This document shows, one piece after another, positions 1 through 6,025 of a stretch of 6,025 nt of DNA. Location of the stretch: contig JAESUT010000108.1 of the NCBI GenBank assembly GCA_016762995.1, positions 1,593 to 7,617 on the forward strand, written 5' to 3'. The number at the start of each line of letters is the position of its first letter. Position 1 is the first letter of the stretch. The DNA is from Gammaproteobacteria bacterium (lineage in GTDB: Bacteria; Pseudomonadota; Gammaproteobacteria; Pseudomonadales; Pseudohongiellaceae). Made by a program: the position numbers and the translations under genes. A model generated the notes under the pieces. It was given only the letters and a program-made list of their open reading frames with translations, had not been told where the DNA came from and did not search any database.

Positions 1-344
1 TCGGCGGCGAGCTTTCGCGGTAGGCCGTAGTAGCCGGCCTGCGTCATGACAATGTCGCGAACTTTCTCGAACTGGCTAAAATTCACTTCCTGCGGTACCA
101 CGCCGAAGTCTAGTTTTGTTTCGTAGACATGCGTATCAACATTTTTACCAAAAACCTCTACCGAGCCCGATGTCTTATTAACCAGTGTTGAGATCACCCC
201 AATGGTGGTTGATTTGCCTGCGCCATTGGGTCCTAGCAGTGCAAAAAAATCACCCTCCTGAACTTCTAGAGAAATGCCCTTGAGCGCCTCGAAGCCGTTT
301 GCGTAGGTTTTAGCTAGGTTTTGGATGGAGATTGCTGTAGTCAT
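1..344 (-). CDS. yadG: ABC transporter ATP-binding protein, YadG-like (partial, N-terminal 114 residues)
   Basis: This is the nucleotide-binding subunit of an ABC-2 type transporter, expected on the cytoplasmic face of the membrane, where ATP hydrolysis would drive a partner permease. The gene runs off the left edge, so only the N-terminal half of the ATPase domain is visible. Walker A is GPNGAGKST at residues 38-46 and the Q-loop glutamine is Q85 in GVVPQE. The stretch QAGYYGLPRK near the edge closely matches E. coli YadG as I recall it, as does LVNKTSG after Walker A. Signature motif, Walker B and H-loop lie outside the window. The ATG at 342-344 is chosen because an in-frame TGA stands six codons upstream and the N-terminus aligns with YadG; a weak GAAG (355-358) sits 10 bases before it. 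A YadH-like permease would be expected next to it beyond the edge (inference). The transported substrate is unknown. Confidence 0.9.
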   Translation of the reverse strand, partial: MTTAISIQNLAKTYANGFEALKGISLEVQEGDFFALLGPNGAGKSTTIGVISTLVNKTSGSVEVFGKNVDTHVYETKLDFGVVPQEVNFSQFEKVRDIVMTQAGYYGLPRKLAA

Positions 345-478
345 TAGAAGTAGTCTTCAAGTGTCGTGTTTGCAGCATGTGCTGATGCAGCAGGAGTATG
401 TCGATTGTTATACGCTTGGCAACCGAGTGACGTGGCACAAACAGGAATGGTCGGCGTACAAACGCGTATTCCAGAAAT

Positions 479-505
479 AGAAAAGCCCGGCGTTAGCCGG
501 GCTCC
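479..505 (-). terminator. Rho-independent terminator of the tRNA-Glu unit
   Basis: An 8-base-pair perfect stem, AGCCCGGC with GCCGGGCT (484-491 and 496-503), encloses a four-base loop. Read on the minus strand it is followed by TTTTCTATTTC. It begins 8 bases past the 3' end of the tRNA-Glu, so it should end that transcript and insulate the yadG-like gene further along the same strand. Confidence 0.85.
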
Positions 506-511
506 TTTATA

Positions 512-587
512 TGGCGTCCCCTACGAGTTTCGAACTCGTGTTGCCGGGATGAAAACCCGGTGTCCTAGGCCTCTAGACGAAGGGGAC
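512..587 (-). tRNA. gltT: tRNA-Glu, anticodon UUC
   Basis: This 76-base gene reads on the minus strand GTCCCCTTCGTCTAGAGGCC at its 5' end and GGGGACGCCA at its 3' end. The 7-base-pair acceptor stem pairs GTCCCC(T) with (A)GGGGAC, the discriminator is G and the CCA is encoded (512-514). The anticodon stem is CCGGG/CCCGG around the loop TTTTCAT, with anticodon TTC at 551-553. The T arm is ACGAG-TTCGAAA-CTCGT. The acceptor and D-arm sequence matches the well-known proteobacterial tRNA-Glu. It delivers glutamate to GAA/GAG codons and, as Glu-tRNA, can also feed tetrapyrrole synthesis through HemA (family knowledge). It is a lone tRNA with its own promoter and terminator, not part of an rRNA spacer as far as the window shows. 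The symbol is generic for this tRNA, and paralogues elsewhere are likely. Confidence 0.97.
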
Positions 588-624
588 TTAAACTTTACTT
601 AGTTGCTCTCTCAAGCAGCGGGGG

Positions 625-653
625 ATTCTAAGAAGCTTGGCCTGCTCAGTCAA
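625..653 (-). promoter_or_regulatory. Sigma70 promoter of tRNA-Glu with GC-rich discriminator
   Basis: On the minus strand, TTGACT (-35, positions 648-653) and TAGAAT (-10, positions 625-630) are separated by exactly 17 bases; each hexamer differs from consensus at one position. The bases after the -10 are CCCCCGC, a GC-rich discriminator of the kind associated with stringent (ppGpp/DksA) control of stable RNA promoters. The predicted start lies near 616-618, giving a leader of about 30 bases before the tRNA 5' end at 587, which RNase P would remove. Stringent control is inferred from the discriminator only. Confidence 0.88.
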
Positions 654-1014
654 GGGCAAAGCCTCAATATTCGGATTATTTATGCATACTTTGCATGAAA
701 TGAACCGCTTTCTCAGTTTACTCGCAGCTAACGGCGCTATTTGGCAAATACTACTGCGTTTTTCCAGCACTTCCAGTGAATACAGGCAGGAAACAAACGG
801 CAGGCATCATGGTGCATCAACTCTAGGTATCTTGACCCTAAAATTGGACTATGCCATCCTCGCATAAAGTTCTGTCCTCTCTAAAAGACTGCTAAAAACA
901 GCGTGGACGTACAGACCTAATTGAATCGGCCGATGCAATCAGGGTGCCGATAAGAAAGTGCCGATAAGAATAAGCCTCTCACCCGAGGCCGTTGGGGATA
1001 CTAGGAAACCAACC
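654..1014. other. Intergenic region without a convincing gene
   Basis: Both strands carry only short open frames here (for example 637-867 plus and 588-770 minus). They overlap the tRNA promoter, lack convincing ribosome binding sites and resemble nothing I recognise. The stretch contains small inverted repeats, such as ATGCA-TACTT-TGCAT around 681-695, a lone TTGACC (832-837) without a matching -10, and the repeat cluster at 925-970 described separately. The promoter for the small gene at 1015 should lie here, but I cannot place it. Confidence 0.55.
944..970. repeat. Two-copy tandem repeat, 14-base period
   Basis: GTGCCGATAAGAA occurs at 944-956 and again, identically, at 958-970, with a single A between the copies. 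The core GCCGAT also occurs at 929-934, where it forms the right half of the perfect palindrome ATCGGCCGAT (925-934). The cluster lies 45 bases before the start codon of the small gene at 1015. It may be a local duplication or a cluster of protein-binding sites; sequence alone does not decide. Confidence 0.7.
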
Positions 1015-1272
1015 ATGATTGATAAGCGTCAGAAGAAAAATGATGATGCCGATGTAAGCATTGATCAAAAATTGATCGAAGAAGGCACCGCTCAGCTCAA
1101 TAGTGAGATTCAGGTATTAGAATCTTGGCTCACCGAGCTCGATTCCTCAGAGAAAGAGAGCTCAGAGGTGCTAGCCGCCAGAAAATCCTATAGCGACATG
1201 CTAAGCAGTCGTAAGGAAATGCTCAGCACGTTGGCAAAACAGTCAAAACTCCAATCCGTCAGCCACAATTAG
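1015..1272 (+). CDS. Small acidic hypothetical protein, predicted helical/coiled coil (85 aa)
   Basis: I do not recognise this protein. The ATG at 1015 is preferred over the in-frame GTG at 958, because AGGA at 1003-1006 sits 8 bases before the ATG and because the extra 19 residues would be encoded partly by the tandem repeat. The product starts with a charged, probably disordered segment (residues 1-14, rich in K and D). A long stretch rich in E, L, S and K follows (about 16-78), with no glycine or proline after G24, consistent with one or two long helices or a coiled coil. There is a single tryptophan (W38), no cysteine, no signal peptide and no membrane segment, so a cytoplasmic location is likely. 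It lies 110 bases upstream of the dUTPase gene on the same strand; no strong terminator separates them, so cotranscription is possible but unproven. Function unknown. Confidence 0.65.
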   Translation: MIDKRQKKNDDADVSIDQKLIEEGTAQLNSEIQVLESWLTELDSSEKESSEVLAARKSYSDMLSSRKEMLSTLAKQSKLQSVSHN

Positions 1273-1382
1273 CCACGAAAACGAAGACGCTTAGAAGGCG
1301 TTTAAAAATAGAGAGGCTGACAAGCAGCAATCCTTAAGAAAAAACCCAAACACCCACCCTTTTAACTCTAGAACCCACTTCC

Positions 1383-2042
1383 ATGTTGTCAGACCTACAG
1401 ACTAGAACCATGCTGTCACTTCAGGCAGCTATGAATGCGAAGGTAGACCCAAATTGGGTAGCCGCACGCTATCCTTATATGCGCGCCGTAGTTATTGAGG
1501 CCGCGGAAGCCATCGAACATCATGGCTGGAAATGGTGGAAAAAGCAGGAGAAAGACCTTCCTCAGCTGCAGATGGAGCTGATCGACATTTGGCATTTCCT
1601 CCTCTCGGAGATCCTGTTGAACGAGGAAGGAAGCGAGTCAGCGGCCTTGCACAGGCTGACAGCACTGCTGCAGAGTATTGAAGCCTCGCAACAGGTCGAT
1701 TTCGATGGCAAGCAGTACAAGATAAACTCGATGGACCTGCTAGCTCAGCTTGAACTACTTATAGCCCTCTCTGCTGCACGAAAAATCGAGCTATCAGTGT
1801 TCTCCGCGATAATGAGAAATTGCGAAATGAGCTGGACCGATCTGTACTGCCAATACGTCGGCAAGAACGTGCTTAATTTCTTCCGTCAAGATCATGGCTA
1901 CCAAGATGGCAGCTATCAGAAGATGTGGAATGGCCGCGAGGACAATGAATATTTGGTAGAGGTGATGGCGACTCTAGACCCAAGCGACACCGAGTACAAA
2001 GACAAACTTTACGCAGCGCTGCGCACTCACTACCCGAACTAG
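1383..2042 (+). CDS. Dimeric dUTPase (all-alpha NTP pyrophosphatase family)
   Basis: The enzyme hydrolyses dUTP to dUMP and pyrophosphate in the cytoplasm, keeping uracil out of DNA and supplying dUMP for thymidylate synthesis (family knowledge). The 219-residue product shows the hallmarks of the dimeric, all-helical family, not the five beta-strand motifs of trimeric Dut. The first Mg-binding helix is EAAE (E39, E42) followed by HHGWKWWKK. The second is ELID (E65, D68) in a helix continuing into WHFLL. The C-terminal nucleotide-binding motif is GKNVLNFFRQDHGY (160-173), followed by W182 and GREDN. Residues 20-50 (DPNWVAARYPYMRAVVIEAA onward) match the conserved family core. ATG 1383 has only a weak ribosome binding site. 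Met10 (1410) is an alternative, but family members commonly begin at about the first Met with a similar MLxxxQ stretch. The gene converges on nfuA, with stop codons 22 bases apart. It may act alongside or in place of a trimeric Dut elsewhere. Confidence 0.88.
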   Translation: MLSDLQTRTMLSLQAAMNAKVDPNWVAARYPYMRAVVIEAAEAIEHHGWKWWKKQEKDLPQLQMELIDIWHFLLSEILLNEEGSESAALHRLTALLQSIEASQQVDFDGKQYKINSMDLLAQLELLIALSAARKIELSVFSAIMRNCEMSWTDLYCQYVGKNVLNFFRQDHGYQDGSYQKMWNGREDNEYLVEVMATLDPSDTEYKDKLYAALRTHYPN

Positions 2043-2046
2043 CCTT

Positions 2047-2067
2047 CTAGCTACCCGGGATAGCTAG
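2047..2067. terminator. Hairpin between the convergent dUTPase and nfuA genes, possible bidirectional terminator
   Basis: A perfect 7-base-pair inverted repeat, CTAGCTA (2047-2053) and TAGCTAG (2061-2067), surrounds the loop CCCGGGA. It lies just after the dUTPase stop and includes the nfuA stop codon (2064-2066). Its position at a tail-to-tail junction fits a shared terminator, but neither strand has a T-tract after the stem, so it is not a classical intrinsic terminator. Confidence 0.4.
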
Positions 2068-2642
2068 TAATAAGCGTTCTCTTTGATAGTGTGGTCTGTA
2101 ACGTCACGCACTTCCTTCAATTGAGGAATCTGCTCTAGCAAGGTCTTCTCTACGCCGTCCTTGAGAGTCACATCAACCATGCCACAACCCTGACAGCCTC
2201 CACCGAAGCGAAGGATAGCGACATTCTCTTCAAATATTTCTTCGAGAGACACATTGCCACCATGAGCGGCCAACCCAGGATTGACCTCGTTGTACAGAAT
2301 ATAATTCACTCGGTCTTCGATCGGGCTATCGTCCGAGAGCATAGGTAAACGAGAGTTTGGCGCCTTAATTGTGAGCTGACCACCCATGGAGTCCTTGGCG
2401 AAGTCCACTACTGCTTCTTTCAGGAAAGGGATACTAACCAGCTCGATGAAGGTCTTGAAGTTGTCATATTGCTTCACTTCGTCGTCTTCTTTTTCTTCTC
2501 CTGGCCGACAAAATGAGATGCAGGTTTCCGCTTTCGGTGTGCCTGCATCTAGAATAAAAATTCGCACGGATATACCCTCGCAATCTTGCTTCTTGAGCAA
2601 CTCAGTAAGGTATTCTTGTGCAGATTCGGTGATGGTAACCAT
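2064..2642 (-). CDS. nfuA: Fe-S biogenesis protein NfuA
   Basis: NfuA is a cytoplasmic carrier that receives a [4Fe-4S] cluster and passes it to client enzymes, including under oxidative stress or iron limitation (family knowledge). The 192 residues match E. coli NfuA (191) almost end to end. Residues 1-95 form the degenerate A-type domain (GTPKAE at 34-39, SFCRP at 43-47), which lacks the full cysteine set of true A-type carriers. Residues about 105-192 form the Nfu domain, with NPGLAAHGG (121-129) and [18 protein letters not shown] (146-163). The CxxC cluster ligands are C150 and C153, and a dimer is expected to bridge one cluster. The C-terminus ends in YY, as in E. coli. ATG 2640-2642 is the only start that gives the family N-terminus; its ribosome binding site is poor (GAGACAGACAT before the ATG). 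The gene is divergent from metH and has a possible IscR operator upstream. Confidence 0.97.
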   Translation of the reverse strand: MVTITESAQEYLTELLKKQDCEGISVRIFILDAGTPKAETCISFCRPGEEKEDDEVKQYDNFKTFIELVSIPFLKEAVVDFAKDSMGGQLTIKAPNSRLPMLSDDSPIEDRVNYILYNEVNPGLAAHGGNVSLEEIFEENVAILRFGGGCQGCGMVDVTLKDGVEKTLLEQIPQLKEVRDVTDHTIKENAYY

Positions 2643-2677
2643 ATGTCTGTCTCGCGCTAATGTTCAGTACAGCCTGA

Positions 2678-2706
2678 ATCATACTCCAATCGATCAGAAA
2701 TTAGAA
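2678..2706 (-). promoter_or_regulatory. Candidate nfuA promoter
   Basis: On the minus strand, TATGAT (2678-2683) is a good -10, differing from consensus at one position. It stands 17 bases from a poor -35, TTCTAA (2701-2706). A weak -35 is compatible with a promoter helped or gated by a regulator binding just upstream, where the IscR-like palindrome begins. The predicted start is near 2671, giving a leader of about 28 bases. Only the -10 is strong, so this remains tentative. Confidence 0.45.
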
Positions 2707-2730
2707 TATCCGAGTGAATTACTAGGTTAT
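2706..2730 (-). promoter_or_regulatory. Candidate IscR type 1 operator upstream of nfuA
   Basis: The minus strand reads ATAACCTAGT, then AATTC, then ACTCGGATAT: a 25-base imperfect dyad with 9 of 12 symmetric pairs complementary. Compared by eye with the E. coli type 1 IscR consensus as I remember it (ATA-S-YYGACT, centre, AGTCRR-S-TAT), 20 of 25 positions agree, including both outer ATA/TAT ends. The dyad centre lies about 47 bases upstream of the predicted nfuA start. IscR is the Fe-S sensing regulator of Fe-S assembly genes in gammaproteobacteria, and nfuA is a sensible target. Binding is inferred, and the same site could also affect metH about 100 bases away. Confidence 0.5.
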
Positions 2731-2828
2731 TTTCACGATGCTCTGAGCCTCCACTTTTGCTAGACTTAGCGGCTTTTTCGAGCAGCAGTCTTGTATCGGT
2801 CAATAAACAGTAAATTGAGTACAGCAAC

Positions 2829-5800
2829 ATGAAAATCAGCGAGTCAGAAACACTTCTACGCAGCCTACTACAACAGCGCATTTTGGTGCTCGATGGCGCT
2901 ATGGGGACAATGATTCAGTCACACAAACTGTCCGATGCAGACTTTCGCAGCGACCGCTTTGCAGACTTTCCCCACGAACTGGCAGGCAATAATGACTTGC
3001 TCTCGTTAACCCAGCCCGAGATTATCAAGCAGATTCACCTCGCCTACCTGCTCGCTGGCGCGGATATAGTTGAAACAAATACATTCAACTCGACACGCAG
3101 CTCTCAAGCCGACTATCACCTAGAAGACCTGGCCTATGAACTCAACCTCGAAGCCGCCAAGCTCGCCCGAGCGGCAGCGGATGAAATAACCGCCACGACA
3201 CCAGATCGGCCTAGGTTCGTTGCCGGCGTACTAGGACCAACCAGCAAGACTGCCTCGCTCTCACCGAAGGTCAGCGACCCCGGTTTCAGAAATATCAGCT
3301 TCGATGAATTAGTCACAGACTACAGCAACTCCACCAATGCGCTCATTGAAGGTGGCGTCGATATCATTATGATCGAGACGGCATTCGATACGCTAAATGC
3401 GAAGGCTGCAATCTTTGCTGTAAGCGAATGCTTCGAGGCCCTGGGCCGGACTCTTCCTATAATGATATCGGGCACGATTACCGACGGCAGCGGCCGCACC
3501 CTTTCGGGCCAGACCGTTGCCGCATTCTGTAATTCGGTTGCCCATGCACAGCCTCTATCCATTGGCTTCAATTGTGCATTGGGAGCTGAGCAACTGCGCC
3601 CTCACATTGAGGAGACCGCAGGGATCGTCAATTGCTATGTCGCAACTCACCCAAACGCTGGCCTACCCAATGAATTTGGCGAATACGACCAGTCCCCTAG
3701 CGAGATGGCCGCAATCATTGCCGATTTTGCGCAGAGAGGGTTCGTGAACGTTGTAGGCGGCTGCTGCGGCACCACACCTGAACACATAAAGGCAATCTGC
3801 AAAGCAATTGAGGGAGTCACCCCTCGTACGATTCCTCAGCATAAGCCTGCATGCCGCCTAGCTGGGTTAGAAGCCTTTAACATCGATGCTACATCCTTGT
3901 TCGTTAATGTGGGCGAACGGACCAACATAACCGGCTCGGCAAAATTCTCGCGATTGATTATCGATGAGAACTATGACGAGGCACTTGAGGTTGCCCTGCA
4001 GCAGGTTGAGTCTGGTGCACAGATAATCGATATCAACATGGACGAGGGCATGCTCGATTCCGAGATGGCGATGAAGAAATTCCTAAAGCTCGTTGCCTCT
4101 GAGCCTGACATCTGCCGCGTACCGATCATGATTGATTCATCCAAGTGGGAGATCATCGAGACTGGGCTCAAATGTGTGCAGGGTAAGTCCATCGTAAATT
4201 CGATCAGCCTGAAAGAAGGCGAGGAAGAATTTCTCGCGAAGGCTAAGCTCTGCCTGAAATACGGCGCAGCCGTTATTGTTATGGCGTTCGACGAAAAGGG
4301 CCAAGCAGACTCGTTAGAGAAGAAGAATGCGATCTGCAAACGCAGCTACGACCTACTAACACAGACAATCGGCTTTCCCCCTGAAGACATTATCTTCGAC
4401 CCTAACATCTTCGCTGTGGCGACCGGCATAGAAGAGCATAATAATTATGCTGTGGACTTCATAGAATCCTGTCGCTATATCAAGAAAAACCTACCAGGGG
4501 CATTGATCTCCGGCGGAGTGAGTAATGTCTCGTTCTCATTTAGAGGCAACAATACCGTACGCGAAGCTATCCACTCTGTTTTTCTCTATCACGCGATAAA
4601 GGCCGGCCTAACAATGGGCATCGTCAACGCTGGGCAACTAACAGTATACGACGACATCCCGGCCGACCTAAAGAAAGCAGTAGAAGACGTCATTCTCAAT
4701 AAGCACGACAACGGCACAGAGAATCTGATGGAGGTGGCAATAAACTACTCCGGCGGATCCCAAAAGAAATCTGCGGCAGATATTGCATGGCGCGATGCCG
4801 ATGTAGAAAAGCGATTGGCCTACGCTCTCGTAAAAGGCATTACTAAGTTCATCATCGAGGACACCGAAGAAGCCAGGCAGAAAGCTGACAGGCCTATAGA
4901 GGTTATAGAAGGCCCTCTTATGAAAGGCATGGACGAAGTGGGTGATCTTTTTGGCGATGGTAAAATGTTTCTACCGCAAGTCGTTAAGAGTGCGCGAGTA
5001 ATGAAGCAGGCCGTCGCCCACCTACTCCCCTATATCGAAGACGAGAAAGGCGGTGTAGTACAGAGTAAGGGCAAGATATTGATGGCCACTGTTAAGGGAG
5101 ATGTACACGACATCGGCAAAAATATTGTCGGGGTTGTGCTCGGCTGCAACAATTACGATGTGATCGATCTTGGAGTTATGGTCCCCTGTGAAAAAATCCT
5201 GCAAATAGCAAAGGAAGAGAACGTCGATGTGATTGGCCTGAGCGGCCTGATCACCCCATCGCTGGACGAGATGGTCCATGTGGCCGAAGAGATGCAACGG
5301 CTCGATTTCAATATCCCCCTATTGATCGGTGGCGCCACTACATCCAAGGCACATACCGCGGTTAAGATTGAACAACATTATCGTAACGACAGCACGGTCT
5401 ATGTACCTGACGCCTCTAGAAGTGTGTCCGTTGTTAGCACCCTACTCAATGCTGGTAACAAGCCCGAGTATGCGAAAAAAATCCGCAGCGAATATGAAAT
5501 GATTCGGGAGCGAGTTGCGAAAAGATCAAAGAAAATAAAATTACTCCCCTATAAAGAAGCAAATGCCAATCCCTACACTCCTGACTGGGCCAACTTCAAA
5601 ACTACCAAGCCTGCCTTTCTGGGAACGAAGGTGTTCACTGACTACTCACTCGAGGACCTCGTCGACTATATAGATTGGACACCATTCTTTATTACCTGGA
5701 GCCTCGCAGGTAAATATCCAGCCATTCTGAAGGACAAGAAAGTTGGTGCTGCCGCTACCGACCTGTTCGCTGATGCTCAAGCACTCTTAAAGAAAATCAT

Positions 5801-6025
5801 CGACGAGAAGCTACTAACAGCAAAAGCTGTCATTGGATTCTGGCCAGCTAACAAGACTGCGGACAACGATGTGCAGCTCTACGCTGCAGATGAATCCGGC
5901 ACTGCAATCAGTAAACTGCATTTTTTGCGGCAGCAGATACCCAAAGATACCGAACTCGCCAATCTTTGCTTGGCTGATTTCATAGCGCCAGCATCAGAAG
6001 ATAGTGAATCAGATTATATAGGGGG
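2829..6025 (+). CDS. metH: Cobalamin-dependent methionine synthase MetH (partial, first 1065 residues)
   Basis: MetH transfers a methyl group from 5-methyltetrahydrofolate through cobalamin to homocysteine, giving methionine and tetrahydrofolate in the cytoplasm. All four modules appear in order without a frameshift. The homocysteine domain (about 15-330) has DGAMGT at 22-27 and the zinc ligands C249, C312 and C313. The folate domain (about 355-640) starts with FVNVGERTN (358-366) and contains [10 protein letters not shown] and MIDSSKW. The cobalamin module (about 650-900) has the cap sequence [20 protein letters not shown] (from 698). Its DVHDIG carries the cobalt ligand H760, with D758 and S811 completing the E. 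coli-like triad, plus S805. The reactivation domain starts near 914 and contains [18 protein letters not shown] (D949). The window ends at SDYIGG, so about 160 residues are missing, including the RxxxGY AdoMet-binding motif. ATG 2829 gives the same N-terminal length as E. coli MetH; GAG at 2817-2819 is a weak ribosome binding site. I could not identify a promoter or riboswitch. Confidence 0.98.
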   Translation, partial: MKISESETLLRSLLQQRILVLDGAMGTMIQSHKLSDADFRSDRFADFPHELAGNNDLLSLTQPEIIKQIHLAYLLAGADIVETNTFNSTRSSQADYHLEDLAYELNLEAAKLARAAADEITATTPDRPRFVAGVLGPTSKTASLSPKVSDPGFRNISFDELVTDYSNSTNALIEGGVDIIMIETAFDTLNAKAAIFAVSECFEALGRTLPIMISGTITDGSGRTLSGQTVAAFCNSVAHAQPLSIGFNCALGAEQLRPHIEETAGIVNCYVATHPNAGLPNEFGEYDQSPSEMAAIIADFAQRGFVNVVGGCCGTTPEHIKAICKAIEGVTPRTIPQHKPACRLAGLEAFNIDATSLFVNVGERTNITGSAKFSRLIIDENYDEALEVALQQVESGAQIIDINMDEGMLDSEMAMKKFLKLVASEPDICRVPIMIDSSKWEIIETGLKCVQGKSIVNSISLKEGEEEFLAKAKLCLKYGAAVIVMAFDEKGQADSLEKKNAICKRSYDLLTQTIGFPPEDIIFDPNIFAVATGIEEHNNYAVDFIESCRYIKKNLPGALISGGVSNVSFSFRGNNTVREAIHSVFLYHAIKAGLTMGIVNAGQLTVYDDIPADLKKAVEDVILNKHDNGTENLMEVAINYSGGSQKKSAADIAWRDADVEKRLAYALVKGITKFIIEDTEEARQKADRPIEVIEGPLMKGMDEVGDLFGDGKMFLPQVVKSARVMKQAVAHLLPYIEDEKGGVVQSKGKILMATVKGDVHDIGKNIVGVVLGCNNYDVIDLGVMVPCEKILQIAKEENVDVIGLSGLITPSLDEMVHVAEEMQRLDFNIPLLIGGATTSKAHTAVKIEQHYRNDSTVYVPDASRSVSVVSTLLNAGNKPEYAKKIRSEYEMIRERVAKRSKKIKLLPYKEANANPYTPDWANFKTTKPAFLGTKVFTDYSLEDLVDYIDWTPFFITWSLAGKYPAILKDKKVGAAATDLFADAQALLKKIIDEKLLTAKAVIGFWPANKTADNDVQLYAADESGTAISKLHFLRQQIPKDTELANLCLADFIAPASEDSESDYIG

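Noticed and set aside
366..602. Plus-strand open frame of 78 codons
   Set aside because: It runs through the terminator and antisense through the entire tRNA-Glu gene; no ribosome binding site and no recognisable product.
588..770. Minus-strand open frame of 60 codons
   Set aside because: It covers the tRNA-Glu promoter and leader and reads to the tRNA 5' end; no recognisable product and no good start signal.
832..860. Possible plus-strand promoter starting with TTGACC
   Set aside because: At 15-18 base spacing there is no acceptable -10; the hexamer at 17 bases is CATCCT.
637..867. Plus-strand open frame of 76 codons
   Set aside because: It overlaps the tRNA promoter region, has no convincing ribosome binding site and resembles no known protein.
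958..1014. GTG at 958 as an upstream start for the small gene at 1015
   Set aside because: The extension would begin inside the second repeat copy, and no good ribosome binding site precedes it, whereas AGGA stands 8 bases before ATG 1015.
1284..1305. Terminator after the small gene (GACGC with GCGTT and a few As)
   Set aside because: The stem is only about five or six pairs including a G-T pair, with a seven-base loop and no T-tract on the plus strand.
2731..2828. Cobalamin or SAM riboswitch before metH
   Set aside because: Only about 98 bases remain between the IscR-like site and the start codon. I see no cobalamin-box-like or SAM-aptamer-like conserved sequence, only tiny stems such as GCTA-GACT-TAGC.
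2386..2881. Open frames at 2386-2763 (plus) and 2657-2881 (minus)
   Set aside because: They are shadows of nfuA and of the nfuA-metH intergenic region and metH start; both real genes have unmistakable family matches.
3134..5347. Several minus- and plus-strand open frames within metH
   Set aside because: All lie inside the uninterrupted metH reading frame and encode nothing recognisable.

Overview
The window looks like chromosomal DNA from a gammaproteobacterium of moderate GC content. MetH, NfuA and the YadG-type ATPase resemble their E. coli counterparts closely in length and motifs, and the tRNA-Glu encodes its own CCA end. The dUTPase is of the dimeric all-alpha type, not the trimeric Dut found in E. 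coli. That suggests a non-enteric, perhaps marine lineage, but the genus cannot be fixed from sequence alone.

Layout from left to right: (1) positions 1-344, minus strand, the N-terminal part of a YadG-like ABC transporter ATPase that runs off the left edge. (2) Positions about 479-653, minus strand, a complete tRNA-Glu(UUC) transcription unit with a sigma70 promoter, GC-rich discriminator, mature tRNA and intrinsic terminator. (3) Positions 654-1014, no convincing gene; it holds a 14-base-period tandem repeat and a palindrome just before the next gene. (4) Positions 1015-1272, plus strand, a small acidic, helical protein of unknown function. (5) Positions 1383-2042, plus strand, a dimeric dUTPase. 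(6) Positions 2064-2642, minus strand, nfuA, an Fe-S cluster carrier, convergent with the dUTPase gene. (7) Positions 2829-6025, plus strand, metH, cobalamin-dependent methionine synthase, open at the right edge and lacking only the C-terminal part of its activation domain.

The genes do not form one pathway. They are housekeeping functions: nucleotide-pool sanitation, Fe-S cluster delivery, methionine synthesis and transport. nfuA and metH are divergent and share a 186-base intergenic region. That region contains the best regulatory candidate of the window, a 25-base imperfect palindrome resembling an IscR type 1 operator, just upstream of a plausible nfuA promoter. I see no mobile element, CRISPR array, defence island or obvious new system; this reads as an ordinary core-genome region with a few small points worth checking.
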